This document shows, in pieces, positions 6,624 to 13,825 of a stretch of 35,100 bases of DNA. A program made the translations under genes and the position numbers. Every line of letters starts with the position of its first letter. Position 1 is the first letter of the stretch. The notes beneath the pieces are model-generated. The model was not told the DNA's origin. It did no database searches and was given only the letters and a program-made list of their open reading frames with translations. This DNA comes from Fen-1038 sp042408355 (GTDB lineage Bacteria; Chloroflexota; Anaerolineae; Anaerolineales; Villigracilaceae), in NCBI GenBank assembly GCA_042408355.1, contig JBHORD010000173.1, positions 1-35,100 of the forward strand, read 5' to 3'.

Positions 6624-7145
6624 TTACGAAGCCTTGCTGGTCAATTCTCTAAATTTGGAAGTGATGGCGCGCCAGATGGGACAGCGGTCATACACTGCGC
6701 TGAACATCAACAAGCCGCCCAAAATGAACAACAGCCAATTTGAGTTCCATATCCATCCGAGCCAAACGGCGGTCAGGCCAGCGCCAGCGCGGATGATACG
6801 GTCTTTGGCGGCAAGCGCGGCCGGGCCGGGATCGCCGCCGTTCGCCAGCGTCTCGAACACATCCTTCAGCGCCCTGGCCGGTTTGGCGCCAACGTACCGG
6901 GCGATCTCTTTGCCGTTGCGAAAAACAACCAGCGTGGGAATGCCATACACGCCGAGTTTTCGCAGAAGTTCGGGCGAATCGTCGGCGTTGATTTGCATCA
7001 GGTCGACGCGCCCAGCGTATTCTTTCGACAACTTCTCCAAAATCGGCTTGACTATTTTACAAGGTCCGCACCAGGGCGCCCATAAATCCACCACCACAGG
7101 GCGGGGGTTTCTCTGAATCTTCTGGAAGAAAGTATTCGTGTCCAT
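6624..7145 (-). CDS. Thioredoxin fused to a DUF2892-like membrane domain
   Basis: The first 110 residues are a canonical thioredoxin: VDLWAPWCGPCK with C26 and C29, and cis-Pro in GIPTLVVFRNGKEI. The last 60 residues (112-173) have two hydrophobic segments around RAGAGLTAVWLGWIW and LLFILGGLLMFSAVYDRCPIW. This pattern matches the DUF2892 domain, known as the membrane tail of YgaP-type rhodanese sulfurtransferases. In YgaP-like proteins the tail anchors a sulfur-transfer domain at the inner face of the membrane; here a thioredoxin takes that place. The extra cysteine in the tail (DRCP) is also usual for DUF2892. The likely role is membrane-local disulfide or persulfide reduction, an inference. 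It is divergent from the glutaredoxin-groES operon across a perfect 20-bp palindrome. Confidence 0.85.
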   Translation of the reverse strand: MDTNTFFQKIQRNPRPVVVDLWAPWCGPCKIVKPILEKLSKEYAGRVDLMQINADDSPELLRKLGVYGIPTLVVFRNGKEIARYVGAKPARALKDVFETLANGGDPGPAALAAKDRIIRAGAGLTAVWLGWIWNSNWLLFILGGLLMFSAVYDRCPIWRAITSKFRELTSKAS

Positions 7146-7209
7146 GTTGAATTGGAAATGTCCAGACTCCTTTTCAGATCATATCAATATACAGATGCCG
7201 GAAAAAGCC

Positions 7210-7229
7210 AAAAGTTGCATGCAACTTTT
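7210..7229. promoter_or_regulatory. Perfect 20-bp palindrome in the trx/grx divergent promoter
   Basis: AAAAGTTGCATGCAACTTTT is fully self-complementary and lies between the two divergent redox genes (starts at 7145 and 7280). A TATACT (7246-7251) could serve as -10 for the rightward gene, with the palindrome over its -35 region. It shares its half-site with 4191-4213, so a common dimeric regulator is likely. Confidence 0.6.
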
Positions 7230-7279
7230 ATGTCTCTTGCGCATCTATACTTCGTAGAAGTTCTGCATAGAGGTGCACA

Positions 7280-7531
7280 ATGAATCAAACCAAACCACAA
7301 CCGCGCGTGATTGTTTTCAGCACGCCAACCTGTTCATTTTGCAATATGACAAAGAAATATTTCCGCGAGAAGGGAATCAAGTTCCGCGACGTGGACGTCA
7401 GCCGCGACATGGCCGCCGCCCGCGATATGGTGCGCCGTTCCGGTCAGCAGGGCGTGCCGGTGATTGATATTGGCGGAAAGATCGTGGTCGGATTCGACCG
7501 CGCAAAAATTGATAAATATCTCGGACTCTAA
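7280..7531 (+). CDS. Glutaredoxin-family protein
   Basis: The 83-residue protein is a minimal glutaredoxin: the first strand VIVFSTPT, then the dithiol site CSFC (C18, C21), the NMTKKYFREKGI helix, and the cis-Pro and glycine motifs GVPVIDIGGKIVVGFD. Length and pattern match the NrdH/YruB-like group, which takes electrons from thioredoxin reductase or glutathione-like donors. Unlike the nearby two-domain protein it has a normal Cys at both positions. GAGGTG precedes the ATG. groES follows 12 bases later, so the two are probably one transcript. Confidence 0.92.
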   Translation: MNQTKPQPRVIVFSTPTCSFCNMTKKYFREKGIKFRDVDVSRDMAAARDMVRRSGQQGVPVIDIGGKIVVGFDRAKIDKYLGL

Positions 7532-7543
7532 CTGGAGGTTCAA

Positions 7544-7819
7544 ATGGCAAAGATCAACATTCAACCGATGGGCAGCCGCGTGCTCATCAAACCCATCGAA
7601 CAGGAAAGCAAAACGTCTTCGGGCTTATTGCTCCCTGAAACCGCAAAGGAAAAACCACAGACAGGGCTGGTCGTGGCGGTCGGCGATGACGAAGAAATCA
7701 AATTGAAAGTGAACGACAAGGTCTTGTTCGCCAAATACACCGGCACGGAATTCAAAATGGACGGCACGGATTATCTTCTGCTTGAAGCCAACGACGTACT
7801 GGCAAAAGTTCTCAACTAA
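7544..7819 (+). CDS. groES: Co-chaperonin GroES (Cpn10)
   Basis: The 91-residue protein shows the Cpn10 pattern from end to end: RVLIKPIEQESKTSSGLLLP with the mobile loop near residues 16-32, then GLVVAVGD, VNDKVLFAKYTGTEF and DYLLLEANDVLAKV. It caps the GroEL ring during protein folding. GGAGG lies six bases before the ATG. The gene is unusual in context: no groEL follows, and instead it is paired with a glutaredoxin and followed by a perfect terminator. groEL, and perhaps another groES, must be elsewhere in the genome. The loop and core look intact, so it should be functional. Confidence 0.93.
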   Translation: MAKINIQPMGSRVLIKPIEQESKTSSGLLLPETAKEKPQTGLVVAVGDDEEIKLKVNDKVLFAKYTGTEFKMDGTDYLLLEANDVLAKVLN

Positions 7820-7839
7820 AATCTTCAAACGAAAGCGAT

Positions 7840-7876
7840 GTAAAAAACAGAGACGCCTTGCGTCTCTGTTTTTTAC
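7840..7876 (+). terminator. Intrinsic terminator after groES
   Basis: Two perfect 16-bp arms (7840-7855 and 7861-7876, core AAACAGAGACG) enclose the loop CCTTG, with T-runs on both strands. Confidence 0.92.
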
Positions 7877-7903
7877 ATTCTCAGCGGTTTATGGCTTTCT
7901 CAA

Positions 7904-7942
7904 AACTTCGCGATCCTGGCGTCCTTTGCGGTCAATTTTTCC
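7904..7942. repeat. Possible widespread intergenic repeat (CTTTGCGGT family)
   Basis: The words CTTCGCGATCCTGGCGTCC and TTTGCGGTCAATTTTTCC resemble a degenerate intergenic repeat found in many bacterial genomes. A fragment of similar type (AACCGCGAAGACAAAG) occurs at 24751-24766. There is no coding signal here. This is recognition from memory, not a search. Confidence 0.35.
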
Positions 7943-7998
7943 ATATCATGCGGACACTCCCGGCTTTGCGAAAGCCATGCTCAGCCGTCAGAAATCTC

Positions 7999-8028
7999 TT
8001 GACTTAAATCAAATCGTTGTGATATAAA
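7999..8028 (+). promoter_or_regulatory. Sigma-70-type promoter of the SAM riboswitch/metY transcript
   Basis: TTGACT (7999-8004) and TATAAA (8023-8028) are separated by 18 bases. Transcription would start near 8035, about 20 bases before the riboswitch. Confidence 0.65.
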
Positions 8029-8053
8029 CCGCCGCTAATCAATTAAATACTCG

Positions 8054-8172
8054 CTCTTATCCAGAGAGGCTGAGGGAACGGCCCCGTGACGCCTCGGCAA
8101 CCTGACTGCAAAGTCAAGGTGCCAATTCCGACAGAGAACGGCAAACGCTGTTCAAAAACTGGAAGATGAGAG
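8054..8172 (+). promoter_or_regulatory. SAM-I riboswitch (S-box leader)
   Basis: The S-box consensus is easily read: P1 strand CTCTTATC (8054-8061), AGAGAGGCTGAGGGAACGGC, the CCGTGACGCCTCGGCAACC junction, AAGGTGCCAATTCC, and the closing strand GGAAGATGAGAG (8161-8172) pairing back with the start. Aptamers of this class bind S-adenosylmethionine and switch off methionine genes when it is plentiful. A terminator and then metY follow, which fits the OFF-switch mode. Confidence 0.96.
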
Positions 8173-8190
8173 GATGGTATATATATTTTG

Positions 8191-8229
8191 TTACCTCTTC
8201 TTGTACTTTCAGGAGAGGTAATTTTTTTA
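8191..8229 (+). terminator. Riboswitch-controlled terminator (expression platform)
   Basis: TTACCTCT (8191-8198) pairs with AGAGGTAA (8214-8221) and is followed by seven T. Its 5' arm (CCTCT) is also complementary to AGAGG at the 3' side of P1 (8169-8173), so an antiterminator can form when SAM is absent. Confidence 0.88.
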
Positions 8230-8288
8230 TCCCCCAAGGGATATGGCCTCTTCTGACGGGCGGGTAAATCAAACTCAAGGAGAGTCTC

Positions 8289-9572
8289 ATGCTCACCACA
8301 GAACGCAAATTTGGATTCAGCACCCGTCAACTGCATGCGGGGTACGATCCCGAGGAAACGACGGGAAGCCGCGCCGTGCCGTTATATCAGACGGCGGCTT
8401 ATGACCTGCAAAGCACAGACCGCGCCGCGCGTTTGTTCGCTTTGCAGGAAACGGGAAATATCTATACCCGCATCGGCAATCCGACCTCCAATGTGCTGGA
8501 AAAAAGAATGGCGGATCTCGAAGGCGGCGTCGGCGCGCTGGAGGTCAGTTCGGGGCACGCCGCGCAGACAACGGCCATCCTCGCCATTTGCGAAGCAGGC
8601 GATCATATCGTTTCCGCCTCGACGTTATACGGCGGCACCATCAGCCAATTCACCTATACTTTTCCGCGTCTTGGAATCCACGTGACGCTGGTGGATCCTT
8701 CTGACCCCGAAAATTTCCGCCGCGCAATCCGGCCAAATACAAAAATCCTTTACGGCGAGACGATCAGCAACCCGCTTGTCAACATCTTTCCATTTGAGGA
8801 AGTGGCGAAGGTCGCGCAGGAGCATGGCATTCCTCTCATGATTGACAACACCTTTGCCACTCCATATCTTTGTCGTCCGTTTGAGTGGGGCGCGGACATC
8901 GTCACCCACTCGACGACCAAATTCATCGGCGGACACGGCACCTCCATCGGCGGCGTAATCGTGGACAGCGGAAAATTCAATTGGGCAAAAAGCCCGCGCC
9001 ATAAAAATTTCAACACACCCGATCCTTCCTATCATGACGTGGTTTATGCGGAAGACTTTGGTCCGCTGGCTTTTATCTCAAAGGCGCGCGCAGGCATTCT
9101 GCGGGATTTGGGCGCCTGCCAGTCGCCGTTCAATTCATGGCTGTTCATCCAAGGGCTGGAGACGTTGTCATTGCGAATGGAACGTCATGTGCAGAATGCA
9201 CAGGCCGTCGCGGAATTTCTCGCAGATCATCCAAAGGTCAGCTGGGTGACCTACGCCGGCCTGACGAGTCACCCCGATCACGAACGCGCCAAAAAATATT
9301 TGCCGAAAGGACCGGGCGCGGTGCTTGGCTTCGGCGTCAAAGGCGGACGCGAGGCGGGCGCGAAATTCATTGACAGGTTGAAACTCTTCAGCCACGTTGC
9401 CAATGTCGGCGACGCGAAGTCACTCGCCATTCACCCCGCCAGCACAACCCATTCCCAGCTTTCAGACGAAGAACAAAAAGCCGCAGGCGTCAGCCCCGAT
9501 TTCATCCGCCTGAGCATCGGGCTGGAAGACATTGACGATCTGCTATGGGATTTGGATCAGGCGCTCGCGTAA
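8289..9572 (+). CDS. metY: O-acetylhomoserine sulfhydrylase (aminocarboxypropyltransferase)
   Basis: The 427-residue protein belongs to the Cys/Met-metabolism PLP enzymes. It has YTRIGNPTSNVLEKRMADLEG (from 59), SSGHAAQTTAI (88-98), MIDNTFATPYLC (184-195) and the PLP lysine K211 in HSTTKFIGGHGTSIGG. The length, and the long insert around the KNFNTPDPSYHDVVYAEDFG segment, separate the MetY group from the shorter MetB/MetC enzymes. It replaces the acetyl group of O-acetylhomoserine with sulfide to give homocysteine in the cytoplasm. AAGGAGAG precedes the ATG. Expression is under the SAM-I riboswitch. metA follows 86 bases later and supplies the substrate. Confidence 0.93.
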   Translation: MLTTERKFGFSTRQLHAGYDPEETTGSRAVPLYQTAAYDLQSTDRAARLFALQETGNIYTRIGNPTSNVLEKRMADLEGGVGALEVSSGHAAQTTAILAICEAGDHIVSASTLYGGTISQFTYTFPRLGIHVTLVDPSDPENFRRAIRPNTKILYGETISNPLVNIFPFEEVAKVAQEHGIPLMIDNTFATPYLCRPFEWGADIVTHSTTKFIGGHGTSIGGVIVDSGKFNWAKSPRHKNFNTPDPSYHDVVYAEDFGPLAFISKARAGILRDLGACQSPFNSWLFIQGLETLSLRMERHVQNAQAVAEFLADHPKVSWVTYAGLTSHPDHERAKKYLPKGPGAVLGFGVKGGREAGAKFIDRLKLFSHVANVGDAKSLAIHPASTTHSQLSDEEQKAAGVSPDFIRLSIGLEDIDDLLWDLDQALA

Positions 9573-9658
9573 GAAGGAGCCTCCATAAGAATCAAGAAAG
9601 GAGAAAGGATGGATGATGAAGAAGTTTTCCAGCCTTCTCCTTCATCCCTTGAAACATT

Positions 9659-10600
9659 ATGCCTGTAAAAATTCCATCCACCCTTCCTGCGCGCACAATC
9701 CTCGAAAACGAAAACATTTTCGTCATGGGCGAAGAGCGCGCTTTGCATCAGGATATTCGTCCATTACATGTGGCAATTCTGAATCTCATGCCCACAAAGG
9801 CCGCCACCGAAACACAATTACTTCGCCTGCTCGGCAATTCCGCATTGCAAATTGAAATCACGCTCGTTCACACCGCCACTCATGAATCCAAAAATACGGA
9901 CGCGGATCACCTGCTCAAACATTACGTCACCTTCGACGCAATCCGCGGCGACAAGTTCGATGGCTTCATCATCACCGGCGCGCCCGTGGAGCAAATGCCC
10001 TTCGAGCAAGTGGACTATTGGGATGAACTGAGGCGCATCATGGATTGGACGGAGACGAACGTCGAGTCGACGTTTTATATTTGCTGGGGCGCACAGGCGG
10101 GACTGTATCATCGCTATGGCATCCCGAAGCATGATCTCCCCCGCAAGATGTTCGGCGTCTTCGAACACCGCGTCCTTTCCCCCACCGCCAATCTTCTACG
10201 CGGCTTCGACGACATTTTCTTCGCCCCGCATTCGCGGCACACTGAAATCCGCCGCGCCGACCTCGAGAACGTCAGCGATATACAAATCCTGGCCGAATCA
10301 GATCAGGCCGGGGTGTACATCGTTGCGTCAAAAGATGGCCGCCACATTTTCGTGACCGGCCACTCGGAATACGATCCGCTCACGCTCAAGTCCGAATACG
10401 ATCGCGATGCGGGCAAAGGATTGCCGATTCACGTGCCGTACAATTATTATCCCGACGACGATCCAAGCCGAACTCCGCTCGTGCGCTGGCGCGGACATGC
10501 CAATTTATTATTCTCAAATTGGTTGAACTATTATGTCTATCAGGCGACGCCGTTCGACCCGCACGAAATCCCGCGCGGTTCGCTCCACTCGAATTTTTAG
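9659..10600 (+). CDS. metA: Homoserine O-acetyltransferase, MetA type
   Basis: The 313-residue protein is a full-length MetA. The catalytic cysteine is C142 in FYICWGAQAG, and the H235/E237 pair is in GHSEYDPL, all at the family's usual positions. The residue after GAPV is E111; in studied MetA enzymes Glu here favours acetyl-CoA and Gly favours succinyl-CoA, so I predict acetyl transfer, which agrees with the O-acetylhomoserine-using MetY upstream. The enzyme activates homoserine as the first dedicated step to methionine. No clear ribosome site precedes the ATG, so translation may depend on metY coupling. The 3' end overlaps the end of lysK on the other strand by 4 bp. Confidence 0.93.
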   Translation: MPVKIPSTLPARTILENENIFVMGEERALHQDIRPLHVAILNLMPTKAATETQLLRLLGNSALQIEITLVHTATHESKNTDADHLLKHYVTFDAIRGDKFDGFIITGAPVEQMPFEQVDYWDELRRIMDWTETNVESTFYICWGAQAGLYHRYGIPKHDLPRKMFGVFEHRVLSPTANLLRGFDDIFFAPHSRHTEIRRADLENVSDIQILAESDQAGVYIVASKDGRHIFVTGHSEYDPLTLKSEYDRDAGKGLPIHVPYNYYPDDDPSRTPLVRWRGHANLLFSNWLNYYVYQATPFDPHEIPRGSLHSNF

Positions 10601-11670
10601 CCAACCAGTTTCTTCAATGCCCCGCTCAAAACGCCGACCGCTTTCGAATATTCCTCCAATTCGATATGCTCATTCGGCGTGTGATCCAAAGTTGAATCGC
10701 CCGGGCCATACACCAGCGCGGGACATTTCCAAACCGGCGCGGCAATGTTTAAGTCAGCGGTTCCCGTTTTATAGACGAAGCGCGGCTCGCCGCCCTGTGA
10801 GCGGATTCCGTTTAAGAAAGCGCGCACCAGCGGAGTATTCTTCTCGCACTCCCACGCAGGGACGGCGAATCCGGTTGGCTCAACGATTGCTCCATCTGAA
10901 ATTTCGTTTAGTTTTTTATACCAGTCGTTTGGCGAAACGCTCCTCGGCAGGCGCACGCCGACTCGCAAGCGCGCCCATTGCTCGAAATCGTTCGATTCGG
11001 AATTCATGCCGCGCAGAGTAAGCAATAATTTATCAAATGCTTTTTGTTTATCGGTATTGAACGATTCAACATAAGCTTTGATTTTCAGCCAGGCTTCAAC
11101 AGCCGCCTCCGCAGAAGTTTCTTCGCCACTGGCAGTGTGCATCTGTTCGCGCTTGACAGTTATATCCGCCCATGCACTGCCTTTATATCCCAGCGCAATC
11201 CGATCCCAACGATTCGGCTCGCCGATGATCGCAAAATCTGGTTTGTATTGGTCAACTACAAAGCGGGCGCCTTCCGAATCGCGTTCTTCTTCGACTGCTC
11301 CTATCACAACGAATTGCCATCCATCCACCGCGCCAACTTGTGCGACCGCATCTACAAAACATGCTAACGGTCCCTTTGCATCCGCCGAACCGCGACCATA
11401 TAATATTTCCCCTCTCCCTGTGGGAGAGGGGTCAGGGGTGAGGTGAACATTGATTTCCCCAGGCACGGTGTCAATGTGTCCCAACAACACAATCTGTTTT
11501 GGCCCGTTCCCCATGATTCCCACGGCGTTTCCGGCGCCATCAAGTAACGCGTCGTTATATCCAAGCGATTTCATGCGCGCCGCAAGCCACTCCACCGCGC
11601 CGCGTTCCTGACCCGATGGGCTGTATTGCGAAACCAAACCGATTAACGTTGAATAATCCGTGTCCGTCAT
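10597..11670 (-). CDS. lysK: [LysW]-L-lysine/L-ornithine hydrolase
   Basis: The 357-residue protein is an M20-type zinc peptidase of the LysK/ArgE2 group. Metal ligands are visible in LLGHIDTVPG (H65, D67) and YGRGSADAKGP (D97), and the general base pair is in GAVEEERDSEGA (125-134). It releases lysine or ornithine from the C-terminal Glu of the carrier LysW, the last carrier step of the pathway. It is the final gene of the argG-to-lysK operon, two bases after lysJ. It carries an odd segment, VHLTPDPSPTGRGE (75-88), encoded by an intergenic-type palindromic repeat (11406-11445) placed in frame in the loop just before the conserved YGRGSADAKG. Homologues I know have a shorter link there. The catalytic residues are intact. 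Confidence 0.9.
   Translation of the reverse strand: MTDTDYSTLIGLVSQYSPSGQERGAVEWLAARMKSLGYNDALLDGAGNAVGIMGNGPKQIVLLGHIDTVPGEINVHLTPDPSPTGRGEILYGRGSADAKGPLACFVDAVAQVGAVDGWQFVVIGAVEEERDSEGARFVVDQYKPDFAIIGEPNRWDRIALGYKGSAWADITVKREQMHTASGEETSAEAAVEAWLKIKAYVESFNTDKQKAFDKLLLTLRGMNSESNDFEQWARLRVGVRLPRSVSPNDWYKKLNEISDGAIVEPTGFAVPAWECEKNTPLVRAFLNGIRSQGGEPRFVYKTGTADLNIAAPVWKCPALVYGPGDSTLDHTPNEHIELEEYSKAVGVLSGALKKLVG
11406..11445. repeat. REP-like palindromic repeat inserted in frame in lysK
   Basis: CCCCTCTCCC (11409-11418) and GGGAGAGGGG (11422-11431) form perfect 10-bp arms, followed by TCAGGGGTGAGGTG. This matches a repeat often seen between genes in other bacteria; when translated on the minus strand it gives the well-known LTPDPSPTGRGE-type peptide. 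Here it sits inside a coding sequence without breaking the frame. Confidence 0.8.
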
Positions 11671-11672
11671 CG

Positions 11673-12872
11673 CTAACTTTCTTCGCCTGTCAAGTTTTTA
11701 GCCAAAACTTCCGCCAGCGCATCCGCCAAATGATCAAGTTGCTCATAAGTAATCACCAGCGGCGGAAGCAAACGGACGACCGTCATGCCTGCGTTCAGGG
11801 CGATGATGTGCAAATCCTGTAATTCCCGAAGATACGGCGCGACTTTTTGTTTCATCTCGATGCCGACCATCAACCCCATGCCGCGCACTTCGCGAATATA
11901 CGGCGATTGGATTTGTTTCAACTTGTCCATTAAATATTTTCCCTTCGCCGCGGCTTGACCTGCCAGGTCCTCTTCTTCAATGGCGGTCAAGGCCGCGACC
12001 GCCGCCGCGCACGCCAGCGGATTCCCGCCAAACGTCGAACTGTGAACGCCGGGCCTCAGATTGTTTACATTGTGTCCGATCAACACCGCGCCCATCGGCA
12101 CGCCGCCCGCCAGCGATTTGGCGCAAGTCAGCAAATCGGGTATGACGCCAACATGTTGAACCGCAAACATTTTTCCGGTGCGCCCAAATCCGGTTTGAAT
12201 TTCATCAATGATTAATAACGCGCCGCGCTCATCGCAAATCCGGCGCGCGGCTTGAATATACTCTGGGTCTGCAGGATAAACGCCGCCTTCTCCTTGAACG
12301 ACTTCAAGAATCACTGCGGCAGTTTCGCTGGTAACAGCTTTATCCAATGCTTCAATATTGTTATATGCAACATGGCTAAAGCCCGGAACCAATGGTTCGA
12401 ATCCGTCGCGATATTTTTTGTTGAACGTGGCGGAGAGCGATCCAAACGTCCGGCCATGAAAAGCCCGCATGGCGGCGACCACATTCTTTCGTCCGGTGGA
12501 GAGGCGGGAAAACTTCAAGGCGGCTTCCACCGCTTCCGTCCCGGAATTGCAAAGGAAGACTCGATCCAATCCATCCACGAGCGAAGTAATTTTTTGCATC
12601 AACTCGGCGCGCTTATCGTTCGGAAACGTCTCGAATAAAGTGATCAGAGTTAATGCTTGCTTATAAATTGCCTCCGCCACTTTTGGGTGCGCGTGACCGA
12701 GATTGGCGGCGCCGTGTCCCGACGAGCAATCGAGATACTCCACGCCGTCCGCGTCGAACAACGACGCGCCTTGTCCGCGCACGAAGACGAGCGGTTGCTT
12801 GGCATACGTGCCCGAGGCGTGTTTGGTTTCGATGTCAATAATTTGCTGTGCGTTCACTTTTACGCCGTGCAT
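11673..12872 (-). CDS. lysJ: [LysW]-aminoadipate/glutamate semialdehyde aminotransferase
   Basis: The 399-residue protein is a class III aminotransferase of the ArgD/LysJ type. Seen motifs are CSSGHGAANLGHAHP near the start, SGTEAVEAALKFSR, LLIIDEIQTGFGRTGKMFA with the cofactor-binding Asp, and TCAKSLAGGVPMGAVL with the PLP lysine. In this pathway it turns the carrier-bound semialdehyde into the amine, making LysW-lysine or LysW-ornithine with glutamate as donor. It begins inside the end of lysZ (13-bp overlap), a sign of coupled translation, and is followed two bases later by lysK. ArgD-type activity on free acetylornithine is possible, but the operon argues for the LysW-linked form. Confidence 0.9.
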   Translation of the reverse strand: MHGVKVNAQQIIDIETKHASGTYAKQPLVFVRGQGASLFDADGVEYLDCSSGHGAANLGHAHPKVAEAIYKQALTLITLFETFPNDKRAELMQKITSLVDGLDRVFLCNSGTEAVEAALKFSRLSTGRKNVVAAMRAFHGRTFGSLSATFNKKYRDGFEPLVPGFSHVAYNNIEALDKAVTSETAAVILEVVQGEGGVYPADPEYIQAARRICDERGALLIIDEIQTGFGRTGKMFAVQHVGVIPDLLTCAKSLAGGVPMGAVLIGHNVNNLRPGVHSSTFGGNPLACAAAVAALTAIEEEDLAGQAAAKGKYLMDKLKQIQSPYIREVRGMGLMVGIEMKQKVAPYLRELQDLHIIALNAGMTVVRLLPPLVITYEQLDHLADALAEVLAKNLTGEES

Positions 12873-13684
12873 TGGATGACTGTTCCTTTTCCTTCTAAAG
12901 CATTTGAGATTGGATTTTCGACGCGGCCATCGGCGATGACGACCCGCTTCACGCCGCCCTTGAGCGCTTCTTCCGCGCCCAAGACTTTTTTCTTCATCCG
13001 GCCTTGCGCGGCTTCGAGCGCGTCTGATAATTGACTCTGCGACAAATTTTGTATCACGGTTGATTCGTTTGGAAAGTTTTTCATCAACCCGGGAACGGCT
13101 GTAAGCAAAATCAGCGCATCCGCCTTTAACGCAGACGCAACCATCGCTGCGGCGCGGTCCGCGTCCACGTTCAAGGCTTCGCCTTTTTCACCGACAGCCA
13201 TCGGCGCGATAACCGGCAAATAACCCATCTCTAAAATCGCCAACAACAGACTGTCGTTTACTTTTTCGATTCTGCCCGTGTAATCGTCGCGGATGATTTT
13301 ACGTTTTCCATTTTCTACGCTTTGAATCGAATCTTTGCGCGCGGCTTGAAGAAGTTTCCCATCCACGCCGCTCAGACCCAACGCGCGAACGCCGAGCGTC
13401 TGCAATTGCTCGACCAGCAAAGTGTTTACTTTTCCGTTCACCGCCATCGCAAAAATCTCAAGCGTTTTGCGATCCGTGTAACGCGAGGTGTATCCCGATG
13501 GAGACGTAATGAATTTCGGCGGCGCGCCCAGGGCTTTACCGAGCGCGTTTGCTTCCGCCGATCCGCCGTGAACCAGAATTAATTTTTTATCTTGCTTCAA
13601 TAACTCAACGGCGTCTTTGCATATCGCAGAAAAATTCACGCCTTCGGCGCCGCCGAGTTTGACAACTGTAATTGATTGAGCCAT
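12860..13684 (-). CDS. lysZ: [LysW]-aminoadipate/glutamate kinase
   Basis: The 274-residue protein is an amino-acid kinase of the N-acetylglutamate kinase family. The nucleotide and substrate loops are VVKLGGAEG (8-16), LVHGGSAEANALGKALG and SPSGYTSRYTDRKTLEIFAMAVNGKVN. The SPSGYTSRYTD pattern is characteristic of the LysZ group rather than classical ArgB. It phosphorylates the gamma or delta carboxylate of the Glu or aminoadipate held on LysW. A REP-like pair of inverted repeats lies in the 141-bp gap separating it from lysY, the only large gap in this operon. Confidence 0.9.
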   Translation of the reverse strand: MAQSITVVKLGGAEGVNFSAICKDAVELLKQDKKLILVHGGSAEANALGKALGAPPKFITSPSGYTSRYTDRKTLEIFAMAVNGKVNTLLVEQLQTLGVRALGLSGVDGKLLQAARKDSIQSVENGKRKIIRDDYTGRIEKVNDSLLLAILEMGYLPVIAPMAVGEKGEALNVDADRAAAMVASALKADALILLTAVPGLMKNFPNESTVIQNLSQSQLSDALEAAQGRMKKKVLGAEEALKGGVKRVVIADGRVENPISNALEGKGTVIQCTA

Positions 13685-13703
13685 TAGTTTTCCGTTTCAT
13701 ACG

Positions 13704-13814
13704 GTGGTCGAGTACTTCCGAGCAACAGCGAGGAATGTATCGAGACCACATTTGCAATTTCGAATTCTCTTTCAACTGATGGTTTCGATACGCCGCTTCG
13801 CGACTACTCAACCA
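13704..13814. repeat. Pair of inverted REP-like repeats between lysY and lysZ
   Basis: Copy one spans 13704-13749 (starts GTGGTCGAGTAC, ends GTATCGAGACCAC). Copy two spans 13780-13814 (starts TGGTTTCGATACGCC, ends GACTACTCAACCA). Copy two reversed gives GGTTGAGTAG...GTATCGAAACC, matching the ends of copy one in inverted orientation. The TTTCGATACGCCGCTTCGCG core is a form seen in intergenic repeats of several phyla. Confidence 0.7.
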
Positions 13815-13825
13815 TCGCGTATTTC

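Noticed and set aside
10597..10600. Meaningful overlap of the metA and lysK ends
   Set aside because: A 4-bp convergent overlap is common and no terminator or other signal is seen, so I give it no special role.
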